Origin: Roseiflexaceae bacterium
Lineage (GTDB): Bacteria; Chloroflexota; Chloroflexia; Chloroflexales; Roseiflexaceae
Length of the DNA stretch: 16,127 nt
Assembly (NCBI GenBank): GCA_014381165.1
Contig: JACMIM010000915.1
Span: forward strand, 1-16,127
Direction: 5' to 3'
The position numbers and the translations under genes were made by a program. Below, piece by piece: positions 6,553 through 14,697 of the stretch. Under the pieces are notes generated by a model. That model saw only the letters and a program-made list of their open reading frames with translations. It was not told where the DNA came from and did not search any database. Every line of letters starts with the position of its first letter. The stretch's first letter is position 1.

Positions 6553-7392
6553 ATGACGAATTCGTCTCGCCTCAACCGCCTGCTCGCCGCCGACGGGCGC
6601 TGCTTCGATGTCGCGATCGACCACGGCTTTTTCAACGAACGTATGTTTTTGAACGGCATCGAGGACATGCGCCAAGCGGTGGCAACTATCGTCGACGCGC
6701 AGCCCGATGCGGTGCAACTCACGGTTGGCACTGCGCGTCACTTGCAGGATGTTCCCGGCAAGACCAAGCCATCGCTGGTGCTGCGAACCGATATTGCGAA
6801 TGTCTACGGTTCGGCGCTGCCGCGTTCGATCTGGAGCCGCATGATCGAGCATCCGGTCGAGCAGGCGCTGAAGCTGGACGCGGCCTGTGTTGTTGTCAAT
6901 CTGCTGCTGCTGCCCGACCAGCCCGACCTACATGCCCAGTGCGTCGAGAATATCTGCCGCCTCAAGCCAGCGTGCGAGCGCTATGGCATGCCGCTGATGA
7001 TCGAGCCATTAGTCATGCAACCAAACGACCAAGCAGGCGGCTACATGGTCGATGGCGACATCGACAAGATTCTGCCGCTGGTGCGCCAGGCCGCTGAACT
7101 TGGCGCTGATGTGATCAAGGCCGACCCATGCGACGATGTGCGCGAGTACCACCGCGTGATCGCGGTTGCCTCGGGCATACCCGTGCTGGTACGCGGCGGC
7201 GGGCGTGCCAGCGACGAGGAGATTCTGGCACGCACGGCGGAAGTGATGCGCCAAGGTGCATCCGGCATTGTCTACGGGCGCAATGTAGTGCAACACGCCC
7301 GCCCCGCGCAGATGACGCGGGCGCTGATGGCGATTGTGCATGAGCATGCGACGGCCGAGCAGGCACTTGAACTAATACACAACAAGAACTAA
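6553..7392 (+). CDS. DhnA/LsrF-like class I aldolase
   Basis: This 279-residue TIM-barrel protein belongs to the DeoC/FbaB/LacD class I aldolase superfamily, in which a lysine forms a Schiff base with a ketose phosphate. The likely lysine is K189 in GADVIKADPCDD. The phosphate-binding loops are RGGGR (214-218) and SGIVYGRN (237-244). The early AIDHGFF (D23, H24) matches the DHG motif of LsrF/DhnA-type enzymes. Length is normal for the family. ATG 6553 is the only sensible start; the nearest ribosome-site-like sequence, AGGA at 6537-6540, is 12 bases away and weak. Together with the kinase and isomerase downstream it probably cleaves a ketose phosphate into dihydroxyacetone phosphate and an aldehyde (inference). 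It could also be a relative of the IolJ, LsrF or YihT type; the specific substrate is not readable. Confidence 0.88.
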   Translation: MTNSSRLNRLLAADGRCFDVAIDHGFFNERMFLNGIEDMRQAVATIVDAQPDAVQLTVGTARHLQDVPGKTKPSLVLRTDIANVYGSALPRSIWSRMIEHPVEQALKLDAACVVVNLLLLPDQPDLHAQCVENICRLKPACERYGMPLMIEPLVMQPNDQAGGYMVDGDIDKILPLVRQAAELGADVIKADPCDDVREYHRVIAVASGIPVLVRGGGRASDEEILARTAEVMRQGASGIVYGRNVVQHARPAQMTRALMAIVHEHATAEQALELIHNKN

Positions 7393-7509
7393 CAGTATAG
7401 CCGAAGAAATGCACACTTGGCCCGAACTTATACGCAGTATGTTCATGGCGCTCCGTGTACCATACCAGTGGGTTCACAACCATATTGCCGAACGAAGGAG
7501 TACCACACA

Positions 7510-8238
7510 ATGAGTATCACACCGGCCGATGTCACGCGCTACCGGGAGCAGGGCTACCTGCTCAACCACCAGCAGGTGTTTGCACCTACACAGTTCGCCG
7601 AGCTGCGCGCAATCTTTGAAGAACATCTCGCTGAAAAGGGCGAAAAGCTGTCGGACGAGTTGGATACGCCGCATTTTCGCGACGAGCGCTTGCTCCGTTT
7701 CTTGTTGAGCGACAACGTTCTCGACCTCGTCGAGCCGGTGATTGGCCCAAACATCGCGCTGTGGTCGAGCGGCTTTATCAGCAAGGAACCATTCAAAGGC
7801 CGCGCAACGCCCTGGCACGAGGATTCGGCCTATTGGGAAGGGCGACTCAGCGACTACACAGCGATTGTAACGGTGTGGCTGGCCATCGACCGCAGCAACC
7901 ACGAGAACGGATGCATGCGCGTTATTCCCGGAACGCACGCCAACGGCTTTTCAGAGTACGAGTCAACTGGCGGCGATCATCGCATTTTTCCAACCCAAAT
8001 CAAAGAGGTCGATGAAACGCGGGCGGTCTATTTTGAATTAGAACCTGGCGAGTGTTCGCTCCACGATTCGCGGATTATTCACGGCGCGACCGCGAACACC
8101 AGCCCGCACCGACGCTGTGGCTACACGATGCGCTACTTCTCGACAGACATCAAGATGTACGCCGAGCGCAGCCCAGGCCATCAGATTTGGCTGGCACGCG
8201 GGCGCGATCGGGCGGGCAACAGCTATGTGAACCAGTAG
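7510..8238 (+). CDS. Phytanoyl-CoA dioxygenase-family Fe(II)/2-oxoglutarate oxygenase
   Basis: This 242-residue protein is a PhyH-superfamily non-haem iron enzyme that would couple 2-oxoglutarate decarboxylation to hydroxylation of a substrate. The iron triad is visible: H103 and D105 in PWHEDSAYW, and H191 in SRIIHGATANTS. R201 or R202 just after it is the expected 2-oxoglutarate anchor. The start typical of the family, VTRYREQGYLL, follows the N-terminus. ATG 7510 has AAGGAG (7495-7500) 9 bases upstream; the 31-codon upstream extension from 7417 has no family similarity. A 117-nt gap separates it from the aldolase, with no clear promoter. Such enzymes are not part of ordinary mannose breakdown, so its presence suggests oxidative removal or alteration of a substituent on the sugar (inference). 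The true substrate is unknown; bacterial PhyH members act on very varied small molecules. Confidence 0.9.
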   Translation: MSITPADVTRYREQGYLLNHQQVFAPTQFAELRAIFEEHLAEKGEKLSDELDTPHFRDERLLRFLLSDNVLDLVEPVIGPNIALWSSGFISKEPFKGRATPWHEDSAYWEGRLSDYTAIVTVWLAIDRSNHENGCMRVIPGTHANGFSEYESTGGDHRIFPTQIKEVDETRAVYFELEPGECSLHDSRIIHGATANTSPHRRCGYTMRYFSTDIKMYAERSPGHQIWLARGRDRAGNSYVNQ

Positions 8239-8264
8239 CAGTGACGTTGCAAAGAAATAGACCG

Positions 8265-8278
8265 TTCCATCTTTGGAA
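8265..8278. promoter_or_regulatory. Short palindrome upstream of the AraC gene
   Basis: TTCCA (8265-8269) and TGGAA (8274-8278) form a 5-bp inverted repeat around TCTT, in the 73-nt gap between the dioxygenase and the AraC-type gene. It could be a regulator site, but a repeat this short occurs by chance often enough that I give it low weight. Confidence 0.2.
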
Positions 8279-8311
8279 GTAGCTACTGACTCAGGGGTTG
8301 AAAACACAGTT

Positions 8312-9178
8312 ATGGACGGATTGCCGCATCGCCTGCAAAGCGCACACTATCTGCCAGCACCATTTGCCTTTGGCATGTTTCAGCAAACGCTGCCGGAGCC
8401 AATCGCGCTGCATTGGCACGAATTCTATGAACTCTGCTATGTGCTGGCTGGTTCGGGAACCCACATGCTCAACGGCACGACAATGCAGCTTCAGCCCGGC
8501 AGCATGTTTCTGCTTACCCCCGCCGATTTTCATGCCCTGTTGCCGGCGCCACCACAGCCGCTTCAGGTGTTCAATATCATCTTTGCCGAAACGCTCCTGA
8601 CCGAAGAAACGCGCGGCCTGCTCTTTAGCAGAGTTACGCAGCAACACGTCGTGTCGGAAGCAATGCGGAGCAGTCTCGAAGCTGATTTTGCGCGCTTGCT
8701 ACGCGAGTTCGCTGACCAACAACTGGGCGCACAGCATGTGGTGCAAAGCACGCTGATTCGTATCCTGATCGATTTTGTGCGTGCAACTCGTGTGCTGCCG
8801 ACGCCAGCGTGTTCAAGAGCAGGTGTCCAGCATCAAGCATTGCAACGGGCGCTTGTATACATACACCATCACTTTCGCCAGCCGCTGACACTAGATGCAG
8901 TGGCCCGTGCCGCGCATCTTTCGCCAACCTACTTGAGCGAGCGTTTTCACGAACGTGTTGGCATGACATTTCAAGCCTATGTGCAGCGACTGCGGATCGA
9001 ATTCGCCCGATCGATCGTGGTGCTGACCACCCTGCCAATTACGGAAATAGCCTATGCGGCTGGGTTCGTTACCTTGTCGCACTTCGAGCGCGTATTCAAG
9101 CAGCACTACCACATGTCGCCGCGACAATATCGGCAGTTGAACGGAAATATAACGATCATGCACATGGAGCAACTATGA
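8312..9178 (+). CDS. AraC-family regulator with N-terminal cupin
   Basis: This 288-residue protein has an N-terminal cupin-like ligand domain (HWHEFYEL at 34-41, then VLAGSGTHMLNG and LQPGSMFLLTPADFH) and a C-terminal AraC DNA-binding domain (about residues 176-280). The latter has two helix-turn-helix units, around LDAVARAAHLSPTYLSERF and TEIAYAAGFVTLSHFERVFK, ending in the signature MSPRQYRQL. These proteins usually bind a sugar and activate nearby genes. The start is uncertain: ATG 8312 gives a protein fitting the cupin domain, though AGGGG (8293-8297) is 14 bases upstream; an in-frame TTG at 8273 would add 13 residues and has no better site. Its stop overlaps the next ATG (ATGA, 9175-9178), so it is co-translated with the dehydrogenase. 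A second sugar-responsive regulator inside the operon suggests layered control together with the divergent GntR/LacI protein. Confidence 0.92.
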   Translation: MDGLPHRLQSAHYLPAPFAFGMFQQTLPEPIALHWHEFYELCYVLAGSGTHMLNGTTMQLQPGSMFLLTPADFHALLPAPPQPLQVFNIIFAETLLTEETRGLLFSRVTQQHVVSEAMRSSLEADFARLLREFADQQLGAQHVVQSTLIRILIDFVRATRVLPTPACSRAGVQHQALQRALVYIHHHFRQPLTLDAVARAAHLSPTYLSERFHERVGMTFQAYVQRLRIEFARSIVVLTTLPITEIAYAAGFVTLSHFERVFKQHYHMSPRQYRQLNGNITIMHMEQL

Positions 9179-10341
9179 CAACAGATGTTCGCGTCGTCTG
9201 CTTTGGCATCATTGGCTGCGGGCTGATGGGGCGCGAATTCGCAAGCGCGGTGGGCCGCTGGATGCACCTGCTCGATCTGCCGTTTCGCCCCGAAATCGTG
9301 GCAGTGTGCGACGCTAACATCTCCGCGACCGATTGGTTCACCCGCAATCTGCCCACCGTCACGCAGGCCACGGCAAACTATCGCGACCTGCTGGCCAACC
9401 CCGATGTGGAAGCAGTGTACTGCGCCGTGCCACACAATCTGCACGCCCAACTGTACGTCGATATCATCGCGGCGGGCAAACATTTGCTGGGCGAAAAGCC
9501 GTTTGGTATCGATCAGGCGGCGAACGCTACGATTCTGGGGGCGATTGTAGATCATCGTGATGTACTGGTACGCTGCTCGTCGGAGTTCCCGTTCTACCCC
9601 GGTGCGTACCGTCTGGCGCAGTGGGTACGCGAAGGTCGCTTTGGCAAGATTATTGATGTCGAAGCCGGCTTTTGGCATTCGAGCGATCTCGACCCTAACA
9701 AGCCGATCAATTGGAAGCGCCGAGTTGCTACCAATGGCGAGTACGGCTGTATGGGCGATCTGGGGATGCACGTCGCGCATCTGCCGCTGCGTTTTGGCTG
9801 GCAACCTGCCAACGTCCGCGCCTTGCTCTCCAAGATTATCACCGAACGGCCTGATGGCAAGGGCGGCACGGCACCGTGCGAAACGTGGGACAACGCCATC
9901 TTAGCGTGCGAGGTCGCTACCGCCGATCAATTATTTCCCATGATCCTTTCGACCAAACGGATCGCGCCGGGACACGCCAACACCTGGTTTCTGCGGATCA
10001 ATGGCACTGCGCTGTCGGCGGAATACAGTACCAAGAACCCCAAGCAACTGGCATGGCTGCCCTATAGCTCAGGCGGCGAGCAGGCCTGGCATCTCATGGA
10101 TGTGCCCTATCAGTCGGCTTACCCAACGATCACCGGTGGTATCTTCGAGTTCGGTTTTTCCGATTCGATCTTGCAGATGTGGGCGGCATTCTGCGATGAA
10201 CTCGTGAACGGCGATCAGATCGGCCAGCCGCTCTATTGTGCCACGCCCGCCGAAGCGTCAGCTACGCACACCCTATTCACCGCCGCAATTCAATCGCAAC
10301 GGACGGGCCAAACCGTTGTGTTCGACGAGGTGGCGGCATGA
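9175..10341 (+). CDS. Gfo/Idh/MocA-family NAD(P)-dependent oxidoreductase
   Basis: This 388-residue dehydrogenase has an N-terminal Rossmann fold with GCGLMG (14-19) and the second-strand end EIVAVCDAN. It also has the family hallmark GEKPFGI (EKP at 107-109), and a C-terminal substrate domain containing GDLGMHVAHL, where D195 and H199 form the expected DxxxH catalytic pair. Such enzymes oxidise or reduce sugar and inositol hydroxyls. ATG 9175 has GGAG (9166-9169) 5 bases upstream and overlaps the AraC stop. The frame stays open for 122 codons further upstream, but that part lies wholly inside the AraC gene and has no family similarity. The downstream end overlaps the kinase gene by ATGA. In this context it may act on the free sugar, a keto-intermediate or the glycoside; the specific reaction cannot be assigned from sequence. 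Confidence 0.94.
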   Translation: MTTDVRVVCFGIIGCGLMGREFASAVGRWMHLLDLPFRPEIVAVCDANISATDWFTRNLPTVTQATANYRDLLANPDVEAVYCAVPHNLHAQLYVDIIAAGKHLLGEKPFGIDQAANATILGAIVDHRDVLVRCSSEFPFYPGAYRLAQWVREGRFGKIIDVEAGFWHSSDLDPNKPINWKRRVATNGEYGCMGDLGMHVAHLPLRFGWQPANVRALLSKIITERPDGKGGTAPCETWDNAILACEVATADQLFPMILSTKRIAPGHANTWFLRINGTALSAEYSTKNPKQLAWLPYSSGGEQAWHLMDVPYQSAYPTITGGIFEFGFSDSILQMWAAFCDELVNGDQIGQPLYCATPAEASATHTLFTAAIQSQRTGQTVVFDEVAA

Positions 10342-11549
10342 CGCTACCGCCTGCTGATGTTGTGGTCGCTGGGCATATCTGCCTCGACGTGCTGCCTGCC
10401 TTTCGCCAGCACGCGACGGGCGCAGCCGTGCGCGACATCTTGATGCCCGGCGCGCTTGTTGATGTCGGGCCAGCGGCGCTTGCGACTGGCGGATCGGTTG
10501 CCAACACTGGGCTGGCGCTGCATCGCCTAGGCGTGCCTACGCGGCTGGTTGGCAAAGTGGGAGCCGACATGTTTGGCCGTGCGATTCGCGAGTTGCTTCA
10601 TGACGTGGCACCTACCCTCGGCGAGGGGTTAATTACCGGTGCCGATGATGTCAGTTCCTATAGCGTGGTTCTGAGCGCACCGGGGATGGATCGCATCTTT
10701 TTACACTGTTCCGGTGCAAACCACACCTTCACCGCCGCCGACATTCCTGCCAACCGTTTTGCCGGAGCGCGCATCTTGCACTTTGGCTACCCGCCGCTGA
10801 TGCGTGGTTTCTACGCGGACGGTGGCCAAGCGATGGCCACATTGTTCCATCAGGCCCGCGATACAGGGATGCTGACCTCGCTCGACATGGCGCAGCCCGA
10901 TCCACACAGCGAAGCTGGACAGATCGATTGGTCGGCATGGCTAGCCCGCGTATTGCCACAGGTCGATATCTTTGCGCCAAGTGTTGATGAACTCCTTTAC
11001 ATGCTTGACCGCCCGCTGTGGGCAGCGCGCCATGCTCAACGCACGCCGATGACCACAACGCTGCTGGCCGAGCTTGCCGAGCAGGTGCTCGACTTTGGAG
11101 CGGCGATTGTCGCGATCAAGCTTGGTGACGAAGGGTTGTACCTTCGTACAACGGTGAACGCCCTGCGGCTGCGGGCGTTTGCTTCACAAAATGGCCGTGA
11201 ATGGGCGGCGTGGTGGGAGCGCGAACTGCTGGTGCCATGTTTCATCGTGGATGTTGTTGGCACGACTGGCGCAGGCGACGCTACGATTGCAGGATTGTTG
11301 GCCGCCATTCTTTACAGCTTCGACCCCGTAGCGGCTGCCCGGCACGCAGTGGCCGTTGGGGCGTGCGCGGTGGAGCAAGCGGACGCAACGAGCGGCGTGC
11401 CAAGTTGGCCAACCGTACAAGCGCGGCTTGCGGCGGGTTGGGCGCACCGCCCACCGGTGCTTGAATGCATCGGCGGACGCTGGGATGCCACGGAGGTCGT
11501 GTGGTACGGGCCGCTCGACCGACTGCATCAGGAACAAGGAACCCCATGA
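10338..11549 (+). CDS. PfkB-family carbohydrate kinase
   Basis: This 403-residue ribokinase-like kinase would transfer phosphate from ATP to a sugar or ketose. PfkB signature 1 is seen as TGGSVANTGLALHRLG (G51 onward), and signature 2 as GTTGAGDATIAG (308-319) with D314 the catalytic base. KLGDEGLY is the usual strand before the nucleotide site. It is longer than the usual 300-340 residues: there is an insertion before signature 2 (around the segment with GREWAAWWERE) and a tail after the core (from about WAHRPPVLE). The residue before TTGAGD is glycine (G308) where many relatives have aspartate. ATG 10338 overlaps the upstream stop (ATGA), and the stop overlaps the next gene in the same way. 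With the adjacent isomerase it most simply acts as a ketose kinase, for example on fructose, but the position phosphorylated and the exact sugar are inference. Confidence 0.92.
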   Translation: MTLPPADVVVAGHICLDVLPAFRQHATGAAVRDILMPGALVDVGPAALATGGSVANTGLALHRLGVPTRLVGKVGADMFGRAIRELLHDVAPTLGEGLITGADDVSSYSVVLSAPGMDRIFLHCSGANHTFTAADIPANRFAGARILHFGYPPLMRGFYADGGQAMATLFHQARDTGMLTSLDMAQPDPHSEAGQIDWSAWLARVLPQVDIFAPSVDELLYMLDRPLWAARHAQRTPMTTTLLAELAEQVLDFGAAIVAIKLGDEGLYLRTTVNALRLRAFASQNGREWAAWWERELLVPCFIVDVVGTTGAGDATIAGLLAAILYSFDPVAAARHAVAVGACAVEQADATSGVPSWPTVQARLAAGWAHRPPVLECIGGRWDATEVVWYGPLDRLHQEQGTP

Positions 11550-12094
11550 TTACACGCGCTGAACTTCAGGCCGCGCAACGGCGCACCGAACACATGCTGG
11601 CCCTGGCTGGCATTGCATTCACAAACGTAGAGCGCGAATCGATAGAAGTAGCGGAATTTGGCCTCGGTGAATTGGAGCGAACCGGCCTGGAAATTATCAC
11701 CTATGTGAACACCGAGCGGTACTGTGCCAAGGAGTTGGTCATGTTCCCGCGCCAAACCTGCCCCGAACATCAACACCCACCTGTCGGCGATGACCCTGGA
11801 AAAATGGAAACGTTCCGCTGCCGCTGGGGCCGGGTGTTGTTGTATGTCGAAGGAGCGCCAACCACGCCACCGCAGGCGCGGCTGCCCGAAGGCAGCGAAC
11901 CGTATTACACCGTATTCCGTGAGTTCGAACTCCATCCCGGCGACCAGTACACCATCCCGCCGGGCGTGCTGCACTGGTTCCAGGCTGGTGATGTAGGGGC
12001 GGTCATTTCTGAGTTTTCCAGCACCAGCCGCGACGAGTTCGACATCTTCACCGACCCACGAATTATACGAATGCCGGAGGTGGCCGAATCGTGA
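11546..12094 (+). CDS. Cupin-type D-lyxose/D-mannose isomerase
   Basis: This 182-residue cupin resembles the D-lyxose isomerase family (EC 5.3.1.15, YdaE-like), which interconverts D-lyxose and D-xylulose, and often D-mannose and D-fructose, using a divalent metal, usually Mn. The characteristic segment CPEHQHPPVGDDPGK is followed by METFRCRWG. The predicted metal ligands are H75, H77, E88 and H143 (in LHWFQAG). The segment FELHPGDQYTIPPGVLHWF is a typical second cupin motif, and SEFSSTSRDEFDIFTDPRI is a recognisable family ending. The start at ATG 11546 has AAGGA 5 bases upstream and overlaps the kinase stop as ATGA. It closes the coupled block AraC, dehydrogenase, kinase and isomerase. Next to two GH38-type genes, isomerisation of D-mannose to D-fructose is the most attractive role, but that preference is inferred from context. 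Confidence 0.9.
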   Translation: MITRAELQAAQRRTEHMLALAGIAFTNVERESIEVAEFGLGELERTGLEIITYVNTERYCAKELVMFPRQTCPEHQHPPVGDDPGKMETFRCRWGRVLLYVEGAPTTPPQARLPEGSEPYYTVFREFELHPGDQYTIPPGVLHWFQAGDVGAVISEFSSTSRDEFDIFTDPRIIRMPEVAES

Positions 12095-12140
12095 TCTAGA
12101 GTCGATCGGCTACGAAGTACTGTGATCGACAAGGCCCGCC

Positions 12141-12157
12141 GCTTCCAGCGTGGGATA
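12141..12157. repeat. Decayed half-copy of the 6466-6508 palindrome
   Basis: The 17 bases GCTTCCAGCGTGGGATA match loop plus right-arm bases 6484-6500 (GCTTTAGGCGTGGGATA) at 14 of 17 positions, including an unbroken GCGTGGGATA. No left arm is present. The site lies in the 155-nt gap between the isomerase and the second GH38 gene, the largest break in the second half of the operon. It may be a relic of the same mobile-element end, or a chance match. No promoter was found in this gap: TTGACA at 12171 has no partner -10 box. Confidence 0.4.
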
Positions 12158-12249
12158 CTATGGTTCGTACTTGACACGGCCGCGCACCGGCGCACGCCAA
12201 CCGAGGTGGAACTGCCGTTCTCAGCTTCGACCATCGCAAAGGCTCAGCT

Positions 12250-14664
12250 ATGACGACGCCGCGTACAATCTACGTGATGCAATCGGCGCACACCGATATT
12301 GGCTATACACATCCTCAGGAACAGATCCGGCTGATGTACCTCGATCACTATGACCAGGTGCTCGATCTGTGCCGCCAAAGCGAACGCGAACCCGAACCGA
12401 CACGTTTCAAGTGGACATGTGAGACAGCCTGGCAGGTGCAGCACTATCTCACCCAGCGGCCTGCGCGTGAAGCCGAATTTCTACACTTTGTGCGCGCGGG
12501 CCAGATCGAGATGACGGCTACCTATTTGCATTTCACCGATCTGATCGACGCCGATGCCTACCGTCGTAGCCTCGCATGGGTCGTCGGCTACTGCCGCCAG
12601 CACGAGCTGCCGCTGCGCTGCGCACTTCACTGCGATATCAACGGCTGGCCGTGGGCGGTGGCCGATATTCTGGCCGAACTAAACATCCCCTATTTTTGTA
12701 GCCAGGTTCATATCGATAGCGGCACCGACCCACTTGGACGGCGCGGCAGCGTTCATTATCATTGGCAGCTTGACGAGCCGCAGCTGTTTCGGCCCAATGC
12801 GCCGGTTCGTATTCCGCAAGCGTTTTGGTGGCAGGGGCCGCAGGGCGGAACCGTGCTGCACTGGCTGAACGAACATTACCTGCTCGGCAACATGCTGGGC
12901 GTGTCCAGCCCGCACCCGTTCCACACCGACAAGACGCGCTATTTTCTCGAAACTGACCGCTTGAGCGTAGAACATCTCTACAGCCGCGCCGTGCGCGAAG
13001 TACCGCGCTATCTGGAGCGCATCGATGCCGATGGCTACCCATATGATATCGTCCTCCTGAGCACGGGTGGCTTCTTTGTCGACAACGCCCCGCCCGACGG
13101 GCGCTGGTGCGAGGTCATTGCGCGCTGGAACGCCGAACATACCGAAATAACAATGCGTACCGCCACCTTGAGTGAATGGTTTGCGGCACTGGCCGAGCGC
13201 GAGCATGGCGCGTGGCCGACATACCAAGTCGCATGGCCTGATCACTGGGCGCATGGCCTCGGCTCGCAAACCGCACTCGTCGCGCAGGCGCGGCGCACCC
13301 AACGGCGGCGGGCCGACGCTGTGGCGGTAGTTGATCAGAGCGACCACGCGGGCGCAGCCGCCCACCTCGCGACAGCGCTCGAACAGGAACGGCTGGCGGT
13401 CGAACATACGTGGAACGCCTGGTCGACATCCACGCAGCCTGCCTCGCCGCTGAACGAGTATCAGGGCGCGGCTAAGGCGCTGACCTTTCACCGCGCCGAG
13501 ATGTACCTTGACGAAGCGATTGGCAGTGCGCTTCGTGCCCTAGTTCCGCCATCAGATGAAACCGCGCTGTTTGCTCACACGGCGGAAGTTCTTGCGACGC
13601 CGCGCGTGCTGTCTTTTGCTGCGGGCGACATGCAGCTTGACCCGGCGACACAACAGTTGGTGGACGAGCGCGGTACTGGCATTCCGTTTCAGCGCGACCG
13701 CGCCGAGCTTGCGCAGTTTGTTGCCGCGCTTCCCCCGTACAGCGCTGGGCTAAGATCCTACCGCGTGCGCAACACGGTACAGTCCGTGTCACAATCCCAG
13801 CCACAAACACTGGCAAACGCTGCGTGGCAAGTAACAGTGGATCCGCAGACTGGTGGGCTTGCGAATTTGTACGACAAGCGCACCGGGCGCGAGTGGGTTG
13901 ATTCCAACCACCAGTATGGCTTTGGACAGCTTGTTCACGAAGCGGTCGTTCACCCGCTTGGGCGTGAGGCGACACACAATACCGCCCGTTTTGTTGCACT
14001 CGACGTGGCTTCTGAGCAGCTACGGCAGCGCATGGGCAATACGTCGGTTTTTGCCCATGCCACACTCGCTTTCGCTGGCGTGCCGCACTACACCACCGGG
14101 CCAGTTTTCGACGAACTAGTACTGCACGGCGAGGCTATCCAGATCGGCAGCGTCGGCATCCACTGGCGCTTGTACCACGCGCTGCCGCTGGTCGAGCTGG
14201 TACTGGCGTGGGACAAGCTGTGGAGCGACGTGCCGGAAGCGGCATATGTTGCCTTTCCATTTGCAGTACCAAACGGGCGTCTCGACCTCGAAACCGGCGG
14301 CGGCTTTTTTCAGCCCGGCAGCCACGCGGCAGGCGGTCAGCTTCCCGGCACTTGCTCGACCTATTACACCATTCAGCGTGCCGCCCGCATCACCACCGCG
14401 AATAGCGAACAATTGCTGTGGCTGCCAATCGATGCGCCGCTCGTGATGACCAACCAACTGAACTACAATCGCTGGGAAACCGAGCCGTATGAATGGAATG
14501 GCTTTCTGGCCTCGATGCCAGTCAATCATTATTGGCACACGAATTTTGCTACCAGCCAGCGTGGCCACATTCGGCTGCGCTACCGTTTCTTCAGCCCCGG
14601 CATTCTAAGCGACGAGGCGGCGCTTCAAACGGCAATGCCGCTCGAAGCGCTTGGTTGGCGGTAA
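12250..14664 (+). CDS. Divergent GH38-like glycoside hydrolase
   Basis: This 804-residue protein has the layout of a GH38 alpha-mannosidase but clearly altered motifs. The first zinc motif is QSAHTDIGYT (H14, D16 as ligands) in place of HSHWD. The expected nucleophile region reads HCDINGWPWAVADIL with D129. The region where the third zinc histidine is expected reads WPDHWAHGLGS (H335 or H332). The C-terminal half looks like the beta-sandwich domains of the family, with WQVTVDPQTGGLANLYDKRTGREW at the start of the hydrolase C-domain. No signal peptide is seen, so it is cytoplasmic. ATG 12250 has AAAGG 7 bases upstream. It is probably related to the DUF5054-type GH38 relatives. It could hydrolyse a different glycoside from the first GH38 enzyme, or a modified mannoside. 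The fold is well supported; the activity is uncertain. Confidence 0.82.
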   Translation: MTTPRTIYVMQSAHTDIGYTHPQEQIRLMYLDHYDQVLDLCRQSEREPEPTRFKWTCETAWQVQHYLTQRPAREAEFLHFVRAGQIEMTATYLHFTDLIDADAYRRSLAWVVGYCRQHELPLRCALHCDINGWPWAVADILAELNIPYFCSQVHIDSGTDPLGRRGSVHYHWQLDEPQLFRPNAPVRIPQAFWWQGPQGGTVLHWLNEHYLLGNMLGVSSPHPFHTDKTRYFLETDRLSVEHLYSRAVREVPRYLERIDADGYPYDIVLLSTGGFFVDNAPPDGRWCEVIARWNAEHTEITMRTATLSEWFAALAEREHGAWPTYQVAWPDHWAHGLGSQTALVAQARRTQRRRADAVAVVDQSDHAGAAAHLATALEQERLAVEHTWNAWSTSTQPASPLNEYQGAAKALTFHRAEMYLDEAIGSALRALVPPSDETALFAHTAEVLATPRVLSFAAGDMQLDPATQQLVDERGTGIPFQRDRAELAQFVAALPPYSAGLRSYRVRNTVQSVSQSQPQTLANAAWQVTVDPQTGGLANLYDKRTGREWVDSNHQYGFGQLVHEAVVHPLGREATHNTARFVALDVASEQLRQRMGNTSVFAHATLAFAGVPHYTTGPVFDELVLHGEAIQIGSVGIHWRLYHALPLVELVLAWDKLWSDVPEAAYVAFPFAVPNGRLDLETGGGFFQPGSHAAGGQLPGTCSTYYTIQRAARITTANSEQLLWLPIDAPLVMTNQLNYNRWETEPYEWNGFLASMPVNHYWHTNFATSQRGHIRLRYRFFSPGILSDEAALQTAMPLEALGWR

Positions 14665-14697
14665 TGGGTACATACAGAAGTCGCACTGGAGATCTCG

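Noticed and set aside
7393..7509. Internal promoter in front of the dioxygenase gene
   Set aside because: TATGTT-like sequences are present near 7438, but there is no convincing -35 partner, so the gap is treated as intra-operonic.
8809..9174. 122-codon N-terminal extension of the dehydrogenase frame
   Set aside because: It lies wholly within the AraC gene in another frame; the Rossmann fold starts right after ATG 9175, which has its own GGAG site.
12171..12199. Promoter at TTGACA 12171-12176
   Set aside because: No -10-like hexamer occurs at 16-18 nt downstream; the region is GC-rich.
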